A DNA stretch of 64,000 nucleotides, taken from JAANXG01 sp963731035 (GTDB taxonomy: Bacteria; Pseudomonadota; Gammaproteobacteria; Arenicellales; JAANXG01). The stretch lies in contig CAVSUY010000017.1 of NCBI GenBank assembly GCA_963731035.1, positions 124,001-188,000 on the forward strand. The letters run 5' to 3'. Positions 57,563 through 64,000 of this stretch are shown here, in pieces. Below the pieces are notes generated by a model. That model was given only the letters and a program-made list of their open reading frames with translations, did no database searches and had not been told where the DNA came from. How positions within the stretch are numbered: position 1 is the stretch's first letter; every line of letters starts with the position of its first letter. Both the position numbers and the translations under genes were made by a program.

Positions 57563-58753
57563 TCAGGACGATTCCGCTTCGACAGACTCGCCTGAAAGCA
57601 AGGGTTTCAGCGCAATCAGTCCGAGGACAGGTCCGATGGTCAGCGGCAGGAAGAGCCAGGCGACCGGTACGTGGGCAGCCAGGGAATTGAGCAGCTGGAC
57701 GCTGACGATACTGATGGAGAATCCGATGCAGTTGGCAATGGTCAGCGCGGAACCGACCCGGGTACGCGGGGCATAGCGCGCGTTCAAGGCCGAGAACTGG
57801 GGCGAGTCTCCTACCACCACCATACCCCAGAACAGCAGGAAGGCCAGGAACAGCGGTGCCGGCGTGAAAAAGAATAAAGGCGAGACGACACAGCATGCCC
57901 CGGATGCCAGCAGCTGCACGGACGCCACCCGGGCACTGCCGTTGCGCAGCGATACCAGTCCCCCGACGACACAGCCCACCGCGCCCGCGGCGATGACCAG
58001 GAATGACCAGAGCGAAACGTTCATCTTGCCGTACAGCTCGGCGTGCGCCGCGAGCAGGACGGGCACGAAAGCCCAAAGTGCATACAGCTCCCACATGTGG
58101 CCGAAGTACCCGAATGCCGAGGCACGAAAGCCCGGTGATCGGAAGATCTCCCTGAATACGTGCGGGTCGAAGCCGCTGCCCTTGGCCAAGTAAGGCCCGT
58201 CCGGAACGAACGCGAACATCAGCAGCCCTCCCAGCGCCGCCGATGCGGAGATGCTGGCGATAACGATTTCCCAGGGGATGTGCTGCCCGAGGCCGCGCAG
58301 CAGGTGCGGGAAGGCGGTTCCCAGCACCAGTGCCCCCACCAGGAAGCCGATGGCCTTGCCGAGGTCCTCGCGGTACCAGCCCGCGGCAATCTTCATGCCC
58401 ACGGGATAGATACCGGCAATGAAAAAGCCGCTCAAGAAGCGGAACAGCAGCAGCGACCACAGTCCATTGGCGAGCCACAGTATGGCCAGGTTCGAGATCG
58501 CCCCAAGCAGGCACGAAGCCAGAAACACGTTTCGCGGTGAATGACGGTCGGAGATGGCGAGGAACGCGAAGGTCAAGGTGCCGCATACGAAGCCGAACTG
58601 TACCGCCACGGTCATATAGCCGAGGCTGGAAGCAGCCAGGCCCCAGTCCTGGCGCAAATCGCCCAGCACCGCGTTGCTCGCGAACCAAAGCGACGTCCCG
58701 GCGAACTGCGACAGGATGATGGCCGGCAGAATCCAGGGGGGACGTTTCGTCAC
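57563..58753 (-). CDS. MFS transporter
   Basis: The 396-residue protein starts at GTG 58753 (VTKRPPWILPAIILSQFAGT) and has twelve hydrophobic helices. SLWFASNAVLGDL and LRFLSGFFIAGIYPVGMKIAAGWYREDLGKAIGF match the major facilitator family. An alternative ATG at 58792 adds MHGGCERCGAAPA. The GTG overlaps the stop of a small upstream ORF as GTGA, which supports the GTG. The substrate is not known; the neighbouring aminotransferase-BKACE pair is divergent. Confidence 0.86.
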   Translation of the reverse strand: MTKRPPWILPAIILSQFAGTSLWFASNAVLGDLRQDWGLAASSLGYMTVAVQFGFVCGTLTFAFLAISDRHSPRNVFLASCLLGAISNLAILWLANGLWSLLLFRFLSGFFIAGIYPVGMKIAAGWYREDLGKAIGFLVGALVLGTAFPHLLRGLGQHIPWEIVIASISASAALGGLLMFAFVPDGPYLAKGSGFDPHVFREIFRSPGFRASAFGYFGHMWELYALWAFVPVLLAAHAELYGKMNVSLWSFLVIAAGAVGCVVGGLVSLRNGSARVASVQLLASGACCVVSPLFFFTPAPLFLAFLLFWGMVVVGDSPQFSALNARYAPRTRVGSALTIANCIGFSISIVSVQLLNSLAAHVPVAWLFLPLTIGPVLGLIALKPLLSGESVEAESS

Positions 58754-58881
58754 CGCCGGCGCCGCACCACAACGTTCGCAACCTCCGTGCATTCGAGGTC
58801 GCTGTAATCATCCAACCTGTCGTCGAGGAAGGGATAATCGAGGCGGGCGTTGTTCACGGAAGCCCGGTCCACGTTCAGCAT
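58750..58881 (-). CDS. Candidate 43-residue ORF coupled to the MFS gene
   Basis: ATG 58881 has an ideal ribosome-binding site, GAGGAGG (58896-58890 in minus-strand order), eight bases upstream. It opens MLNVDRASVNNARLDYPFLD and ends in a run of arginines before TGA 58750-58752. The stop overlaps the MFS GTG by four bases. Acidic centre and basic end suggest a small soluble protein. No family recognised. The strong ribosome-binding site and coupling are the evidence. Confidence 0.5.
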   Translation of the reverse strand: MLNVDRASVNNARLDYPFLDDRLDDYSDLECTEVANVVVRRRR

Positions 58882-59024
58882 TCGCCAATCCTCCTCATGC
58901 GGATGAAATGTCTGGAGTTGTCATCGTCGCACTTCACCGTCCGGCCCGAAGGCCGGTCGAGCCCCCGCCCGCGTTTCTGCAGTGGTAAAGTACGGTGAAT
59001 GTTCGTTTCACCCCTTAGCCTGAC

Positions 59025-60359
59025 ATGAATCACGTCTTTTATCGACACACGAAAATGCATCCGCGCCGCGCCGTTGCCGGCGACGGGCCCTACATCATCG
59101 ACCAGGACGGCAAGCGCTACCTCGACGCATCCGGCGGTGCCGCGGTTTCCTGCCTGGGTCACAGTCACCCCGACGTAATACAGGCGATCAAGGACCAAGT
59201 CGATGCGATTCCCTACGCCCACACCGCGTTCTTCACCACCGAGGCCGCCGAGTCGCTGGCGGATTTCCTGGTGGACCGTGCCCGGGGCCTCGAGCGCGTG
59301 TACTTCGTGTCCGGCGGTTCGGAAGCGGTGGAGGCGGGTCTGAAGCTGGCCCGGCAATATTACCTGGAGCGGGGCGAGCCGGGTCGCCGGCATTTCATCG
59401 CCCGCCGTCAGAGCTATCACGGCAACACCCTCGGGGCGCTGTCCGTCGGGGGCAATCAGTGGCGGCGGGCTCAGTTCGAGCCGGTGCTGATCGAATCCCA
59501 CCACATCGCGCCATGCTACGCGTACCGCGACCAGCGAGCCGACGAAAACCTCGAGGTGTACGGCCGCAGGGTGGCGGACGAGCTGGAAGCCAAGATCACG
59601 GAACTGGGCGCCGGCACGGTACTGGCTTTCATCGCCGAGCCGGTGGTGGGCGCCACCGCCGGCGCCGTGCCACCGGCGCCTGGATACTTTAAGCGCATCC
59701 GCGAGATCTGCGATCACTACGACGTCCTGCTGCTGCTGGACGAGGTGATGTGCGGGATGGGCCGCACCGGCACCTTGTTCGCCTACGAGCAGGAAGGCAT
59801 CGAGCCGGACCTGGTGGCCATCGCCAAGGGTCTCGGGGGCGGCTACCAGCCCATCGGTGCATTGATGGTGAGCGGCCGGATATACGACGCCATCGCCCAG
59901 GGCACCGGCTTCTTTCAGCATGGCCATACCTACATGGGTCACCCCACCGCCTGCGCCGCGGCGCTGGCGGTGCAGCGGGTGATCGAACGGGACGGCTTGT
60001 TGGACAATGTCCGGCGCATGGGTGACTACCTGAACGAGGCGCTGCAGCGGCGCTTCGGCGGGCATCCCCACGTGGGCGACATCCGCGGGCGGGGGTTGTT
60101 TCGCGGCCTGGAGCTGGTGCGTGACCGGGCAACCAAGGCGCCTTTCGCGCCCGAGACCCAGATCCACGCGGCGGTCAAGAACCGGGCCATGGACCGTGGG
60201 CTCATGTGCTACCCCATGAGCGGGACGATCAACGGGCGCGACGGCCACCATGTGCTGCTGGCGCCGCCCTACATCATCGACGAATCCCACGCCGACGAAA
60301 TCGTCGACAAGCTGGACGGTGCGTTGAGCGATGCGATCGACGGAGTGAAAGCGGCCTGA
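59025..60359 (+). CDS. Class III (omega) aminotransferase
   Basis: The 444-residue PLP enzyme has YLDASGGAAVSCLGHSHPDV, the pyridoxal motif FVSGGSEAVEAGLKLARQYY, the aspartate in LLLLDEVMCGMGRTG and the catalytic lysine in LVAIAKGLGGGYQPIGA. It resembles beta-alanine:pyruvate or 4-aminobutyrate-type aminotransferases. Its TGA overlaps the ATG of the BKACE gene by one base (TGATG). The pair suggests breakdown of a beta-amino or 5-aminohexanoate-like compound. Confidence 0.9.
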   Translation: MNHVFYRHTKMHPRRAVAGDGPYIIDQDGKRYLDASGGAAVSCLGHSHPDVIQAIKDQVDAIPYAHTAFFTTEAAESLADFLVDRARGLERVYFVSGGSEAVEAGLKLARQYYLERGEPGRRHFIARRQSYHGNTLGALSVGGNQWRRAQFEPVLIESHHIAPCYAYRDQRADENLEVYGRRVADELEAKITELGAGTVLAFIAEPVVGATAGAVPPAPGYFKRIREICDHYDVLLLLDEVMCGMGRTGTLFAYEQEGIEPDLVAIAKGLGGGYQPIGALMVSGRIYDAIAQGTGFFQHGHTYMGHPTACAAALAVQRVIERDGLLDNVRRMGDYLNEALQRRFGGHPHVGDIRGRGLFRGLELVRDRATKAPFAPETQIHAAVKNRAMDRGLMCYPMSGTINGRDGHHVLLAPPYIIDESHADEIVDKLDGALSDAIDGVKAA

Positions 60360-61178
60360 TGGACCCGGCGCCCCTGATTCTCGCAGTGGCGCCCAACGGC
60401 GCCTACAAGACCAAATCGGATCACCCCGCCCTGCCGCAAACGCCGGCCGAGCTCGCCGCCACCGCCACGAGCTGTCTCGATGCGGGCGCCGCCATGATTC
60501 ATCTTCATGTGCGGGATGGCGAGGGGAAACACACGCTCGACCCCGCTGCATACCGGAAAGCTGATCGACGCCATCCACCGGGCCGTTGGCGACGAACTGG
60601 TGGTTCAGGTCACCAGCGAGTCGGGCCGGATCTACCGGCCGGAAGAGCAGATGCGGGCGATCCGCGAAGTGCGGCCGGAGGCAGTGTCCCTCGCGCTGCG
60701 CGAGTTGATTCCCGACGAAGGCTATGAGCAGGTGGCGTGCGAGTTCTTCGGCTGGCTGGGCGACAGCGGCTGCGTGCCCCAGTACATCCTGTACACGGAT
60801 GCGGAGGTCGAATGGTATCGAGCGTTACTCGATCGGGGCGTGATCCCCGATATGCCGCATTGGCTGCTTTTCGTGCTGGGCCGGTACACCGACAACCAGC
60901 AATCGCGGTCCACGGACCTGCTGCCGTTTCTCACGCGTCTGCCGGATCGCCCCTGGAGCATGTGCGCTTTCGGCCGTACGGAACATACCTGTGCCGTCGC
61001 GGCCGCGGCCCTCGGCGGGCACGTCCGGGTGGGCTTCGAGAACAATCTCTACCTGAAGGGAGGCGCAAAGGCTTCGCAGAACTCGGATCTGGTTACCCAA
61101 GTGAGCGAGGCCGCCGCGGTTCTGAACCGGCCCCTGATGGACGCGGCAGGGCTGCGGGGGCTGTTCGCCGCTGCCTGA
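60359..61178 (+). CDS. BKACE-family enzyme (3-keto-5-aminohexanoate cleavage-like), one frameshift
   Basis: ATG 60359 (overlapping the aminotransferase stop) opens MDPAPLILAVAPNGAYKTK, with the zinc-binding histidines in AAMIHLHVRDGEG. One extra A in the AAA at 60557-60559 moves the frame; the rest continues KLIDAIHRAVGDELVVQVTSESG to VRVGFENNLYLKGG and TGA 61176-61178. BKACE enzymes condense or cleave beta-keto acids with acetyl-CoA. One indel in an otherwise full-length gene could be a sequencing error. Confidence 0.83.
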
Positions 61179-61210
61179 CGGAAGGGCTCGAGGCCCCGGC
61201 GCTCTTGCTC

Positions 61211-61370
61211 TAGCAGGATGTTGAAAAACGCCATCCTGGCTTTTTTCAACGCGCCGGGCGCGGCGCCTGTCCGCACTCGGCTACGCCGAATCAAGCACTG
61301 TACAGTGCTTGATTCGCGGCGAGACATCCCTGTCTCACAGCTAGGCAGGCTGTTTTTCAACAGCCTGCTA
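61211..61370. mobile_element. MITE-like palindromic element
   Basis: Terminal inverted repeats TAGCAGGATGTTGAAAAAC (61211-61229) and the inverted copy GTTTTTCAACAGCCTGCTA (61352-61370) are near identical. Inside is a perfect 28-base palindrome (61288-61315; halves GAATCAAGCACTGT and ACAGTGCTTGATTC). The element is 160 bases and has no gene, as expected for a non-autonomous element mobilised by a related transposase. It lies between convergent genes and its TAG end supplies the stop of the GGDEF-like gene. Confidence 0.8.
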
Positions 61371-61850
61371 GGCTCGAGTCCGCGTCTCCAGATGCTTCAG
61401 CATGGCGCCGGCGTCGTCGCCTTCGCGCCAGGTGGTAATGCGCGTCGCGATCTCCGGCGCGACGCCGCGCGCAGGACCCAGGCGCGAAGCCAGATCAGTC
61501 AGGTCCTGCTCGACTTTGCCGACGAAGCGCCGGGCGCCGGGCTCGTCGGTTTCGGGGAGCACCAACAGGAATTCCTCTTCGTCCCATATACCGGCGAAGT
61601 CGGTATTGCGCATGCCGTCGGAGAGACGGCTCGCCAGTTGCAGCCGGATCTGCGGGTCGGCGTCGGCCAGACCGCGCAGCTGCACCAGGACACAGGACAG
61701 TGGATTTCCGTAGCGACTGGTGCGGGCGATCTCGCCAAGCAAGGCGCGGTAAATGCGGCTGGCCGTGAGCAGACCGGTTTCGCTGTCCCGGTCACGCAAT
61801 TCGCGCAGCAGTGACGCAGTGCCTTCGGAAACATGAGGAACGGTATTCAT
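61368..61850 (-). CDS. Degenerate GGDEF-like protein
   Basis: The 160-residue protein starts at ATG 61850 (MNTVPHVSEGTAS). It follows the GGDEF fold: DSETGLLTASRIYRALLGEIARTSRYG, then CVLVQLRGLADADPQIRLQ, then IWDEEEFLLVLPETDEPGA. The signature GG(D/E)EF is WDEEEF here, so cyclase activity is doubtful. The stop TAG is the first three bases of the MITE end (61370-61368), so the MITE insertion may have truncated the C-terminus. It could be a c-di-GMP sensor or a relic. Confidence 0.75.
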   Translation of the reverse strand: MNTVPHVSEGTASLLRELRDRDSETGLLTASRIYRALLGEIARTSRYGNPLSCVLVQLRGLADADPQIRLQLASRLSDGMRNTDFAGIWDEEEFLLVLPETDEPGARRFVGKVEQDLTDLASRLGPARGVAPEIATRITTWREGDDAGAMLKHLETRTRA

Positions 61851-62007
61851 GAGTCTAGTGTACCTGTTTGGCAGGGTTTGGTTCTCCACTTGTCGCATCC
61901 GTCCGCCCGTCCTTCGGATGGGAGCCGGAGACAAGGGCTGGAGGATATCGCCGCTCCAGCCGCGATGCCCAAGCGTCCTCAGCCCCCCTTGAGCTGGGGC
62001 ATCAATG

Positions 62008-62217
62008 TCAGTTTGTCTCTATCTTCGAGGTTTCGTTCCCCCCGTTCACGGGGGGGACGACTTCGTCGTTCACGATCGCCAACACTTCGCCGGGCTCTTC
62101 CTCAATGCCCAGCCTGGCCATGGCCTCGGCGACGGTCAAAGGACGATCGGATTCGATTGCGCCGCTGTGATCGGCGTAGCGCTTGAGATCGCCGCCGAGC
62201 TTCACCTCGATACGCAT
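62008..62217 (-). CDS. MoaD/ThiS-like ubiquitin-fold protein
   Basis: The 69-residue protein starts at ATG 62217, one base overlapping the AOR stop. MRIEVKLGGDLKRYAD, VAEAMARLGIEE and LAIVNDEVVPPVNGG are the beta-grasp features of MoaD-like sulfur carriers. The diglycine that normally ends the protein is followed here by nine extra residues (NETSKIETN). Either a protease frees the end or the tail results from a frameshift near the C and G runs (62040-62055). It probably helps build the tungsten pterin cofactor of AOR. Confidence 0.82.
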   Translation of the reverse strand: MRIEVKLGGDLKRYADHSGAIESDRPLTVAEAMARLGIEEEPGEVLAIVNDEVVPPVNGGNETSKIETN

Positions 62218-64000
62218 CAAATCTGAAGCCGCTGCAGCACTGTTTCTGGAATACTGCCGTCTCTGTTCCAGCCCCGCAGCTCGTAATACTCCTTGAGCAT
62301 CTTGTCCAGCTCGCACACCTTGCCCTTGGCCGTGCCGCCGGGGGCAGGGGTTTCGAGCAGGCGTTTGGGCAGGGTGTCGTCGGCGCCGGTAAATCCGGCC
62401 AATTCATTGAAATGCCGCTCCAACACCCAGATGCGCTCGCCGGTCTGCCTGAGGTCATTCTTGGTCCACTCGCGGCCGCACGCGGCATTGAGCAACTCGC
62501 GGTAGTCGTCGAACTCCCACCCACCGCCGAGTGGAAACACGCACAGGCCGGATGAGTCCACCAACGCGATGGCGTCCTGGGAGTTGCGGATGGGTTTGGC
62601 CTTGCCGTTTCCGGACTGGTCAGTGGTATCCTGCTTGAAGGCGTCATGCTTCATGTGACAGGCGCCGCGGTTGCCAGTGGCGTAGCCCAGGCCCATACCC
62701 TGGAGGGCGCGTGAATCGTAGCCGGCGAACTCCTGGCCCTTGACGTGCATGGCGATTTCCGGATGGCCGTACTTCTCACACAGCCTCTTGGAGCCCAGCC
62801 CCAGCACCTGTCCGAATCCTTCGTACTTGCCGGTTTTCTCGATCATGGTGCATAAGGCTTCGGCGCTGCCGAACTTGAGTTCCACGCCGTCCGTTTCTTC
62901 CTTGGTGATAACACCCATCTCGTACAGTTCCATCGCAGCCGCCAGGGTACCGCCGAAGGAGATGGGATCCATGCCGTGCTCGTTGGTGAGAAAGCCGGCG
63001 AAGGTGAGCGCGTCGATATCGTCGACTCCCACCATGGGTCCGAAGGCGAAAGCGGTCTCGTACTCCAGTCCGCCGCCGGCCTTCTGGTATTCGGGCCGGT
63101 CCTTGACCGTCCAGTGATTCGGATTGATATGACTCACCCGCTGGCAGGCGATGGTGCAGCCGAAGCAGGCCGCGTTCTGGATCATGTTACGGTGGCCGTC
63201 CTCCCCGCGCACCCACATGGCATCGGCATCGATCTTGTCCGCGCCGATGAATTGCACGGCCTGAAAATTGCGCGTCGGCAGCCCGCCGAAGGTGTTCATC
63301 GATGCCATCATGGCCTGGGTGCCGTTGTGGGACAGGCTCTTGCGGCTGCGGCTCCCGGCCAGTTTCTCATTGGTCTGCCGAACCACTTCGAGGAACTTAA
63401 CGGGATCGGCGACCGAGGTACCCCGCTTGCCGCGTACCGCGATGGCTTTCAGGTGCTTGCTGCCCATCACCGCGCCGACGCCGGTCCGGCCGGCAGCGCG
63501 ATCGGTGTCGTTCATGACGCAGGCATAGCGCACGCCGCATTCACCGGCCCGACCGATGGATGCGACCTTGATCTGCGGATCCTGGTGCTTCGTATGAATC
63601 CAGTCCTCGGTGAGCCATACGGTGGTGCCCCAGATCTCGTTCGCCGGAAGGATCTCAACCCGGTCATCCTCGATGTGCAGGTACACCGGTTGCTCGGCGC
63701 GGCCGCGGATCATCACCAGGTCGTAGCCTGCATTCTTCAGTTCGGCACCGAAACGGCCGCCGGAGTTGGAGCAGGCGATGGTATTGGTGAGGGCACCCTT
63801 GGTGATTACCGAGTAGCGAGAACTGGTGGAGGCGCTGGTGGCGGTGAGCGGACCGGTGGCGAAGATCAATACGTTCTCGGGGCTCATGGCATCGGCGGCC
63901 GGGTCCATGTTTTCGTACAGGTACTTGCTGCCCAGGCCGCGCTGGCCGATGTACTGGTCGGCCCAGGTCATGTTAAGCGGCTCGGCCTCGGCGGTTCCGC
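62217..64000 (-). CDS. Aldehyde:ferredoxin oxidoreductase, tungsten-type (N-terminus beyond window)
   Basis: About 595 residues are present and the frame is open at 64000. MTWADQYIGQRGLGSKYLYENM, SVITKGALTNTIACSNSGGRFG and VGAVMGSKHLKAIAVRGKRG are N-domain motifs. The [4Fe-4S] ligands are in ACFGCTIACQ plus a later cysteine in SSGLCVFP. The C-terminal GKVCELDKMLKEYYELRGWNRDG is typical of AOR. It oxidises aldehydes to acids using ferredoxin, with a W-bispterin cofactor. A MoaD-like gene follows, and AorA- and AorC-like genes lie at 54-56 kb on the other strand. Confidence 0.92.
   Translation of the reverse strand, partial: GTAEAEPLNMTWADQYIGQRGLGSKYLYENMDPAADAMSPENVLIFATGPLTATSASTSSRYSVITKGALTNTIACSNSGGRFGAELKNAGYDLVMIRGRAEQPVYLHIEDDRVEILPANEIWGTTVWLTEDWIHTKHQDPQIKVASIGRAGECGVRYACVMNDTDRAAGRTGVGAVMGSKHLKAIAVRGKRGTSVADPVKFLEVVRQTNEKLAGSRSRKSLSHNGTQAMMASMNTFGGLPTRNFQAVQFIGADKIDADAMWVRGEDGHRNMIQNAACFGCTIACQRVSHINPNHWTVKDRPEYQKAGGGLEYETAFAFGPMVGVDDIDALTFAGFLTNEHGMDPISFGGTLAAAMELYEMGVITKEETDGVELKFGSAEALCTMIEKTGKYEGFGQVLGLGSKRLCEKYGHPEIAMHVKGQEFAGYDSRALQGMGLGYATGNRGACHMKHDAFKQDTTDQSGNGKAKPIRNSQDAIALVDSSGLCVFPLGGGWEFDDYRELLNAACGREWTKNDLRQTGERIWVLERHFNELAGFTGADDTLPKRLLETPAPGGTAKGKVCELDKMLKEYYELRGWNRDGSIPETVLQRLQI

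Noticed and set aside
1..64000. CRISPR array, tRNA or rRNA genes, prophage
   Set aside because: No regularly spaced direct repeats, no cloverleaf-type sequence and no phage structural or lysis genes were found on reading both strands; a dedicated tRNA search would be needed to exclude tRNAs fully.

Overview
The window reads as about 64 kb of chromosome from a GC-rich gammaproteobacterium, or a close relative. The evidence is the housekeeping set hemW, trmL, gpsA, secB, rhodanese, envC and ctpA, an iscR-sufBCDS-sufT operon, and many short REP-type palindromes ending GGAGCGGCTTCAGCCGCGA. I cannot place it to species; a Chromatiales or Xanthomonadales-like lineage is a guess from the REP family and gene order. 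No rRNA, tRNA, CRISPR or prophage was seen.

Layout. 0-9.2 kb is mostly conserved: hemW, a DUF4126 membrane protein, a frameshifted hemJ, trmL between two copies of a long REP element, gpsA, secB, a membrane rhodanese, a persulfide-sensor-like ArsR regulator, envC, ctpA, DUF190 and crcB. 9.4-12.3 kb holds a two-component system and a COG4705 membrane protein. 12.5-20 kb is a six-gene energy-converting-hydrogenase-like operon (hyfC-E-F-G-I-B order) whose large subunit has lost the cysteines that bind NiFe; it therefore looks like an Ehr-type proton- or sodium-translocating complex. 20.2-22.2 kb is a decayed patch with two glycosyltransferase-like pseudogenes, a tiny Tat-type secreted proline-rich ORF and a 2OG-Fe(II) oxygenase remnant. 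UDP-galactopyranose mutase and an MBL-fold hydrolase follow.

24.6-28.7 kb is an integron gene-cassette array without a visible integrase (CALIN type). Small plus-strand ORFs, often poorer in GC than their surroundings, are each followed by an attC-like imperfect palindrome ending in GTTAGNN; two of these sites are nearly the same in sequence and both 99 bp. 28.7-35.5 kb continues with small plus-strand accessory enzymes: hemerythrin-GGDEF, DUF3147, sulfotransferase, tautomerase, DUF6624, VOC, GFA, methyltransferases, YciI. 35.5-38.6 kb is a minus-strand ABC exporter with a NEW3-domain protein. 38.9-46.5 kb mixes an epimerase, a formylglycine-generating-enzyme-like protein, secreted hypotheticals, methyltransferases and a frameshifted glycosyltransferase. 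46.5-54 kb is the SUF iron-sulfur operon with its Rrf2/IscR regulator and a very clear autoregulatory promoter.

54-64 kb appears to be a dispersed tungsten aldehyde:ferredoxin oxidoreductase system: an AorA-like 4Fe-4S protein, an AorC-like FAD protein and a MOSC protein on the plus strand, and an AOR large subunit with a MoaD-like protein on the minus strand. Between them lie an MFS transporter, a class III aminotransferase plus BKACE pair, a palindromic MITE and a degenerate GGDEF protein.

Two cross-cutting oddities affect interpretation. Several otherwise conserved genes carry single-base indels (hemJ, the FAD protein, BKACE, DUF6624, a glycosyltransferase), which may be sequencing error or decay. 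Five in-frame interruptions in accessory genes are all TAG.
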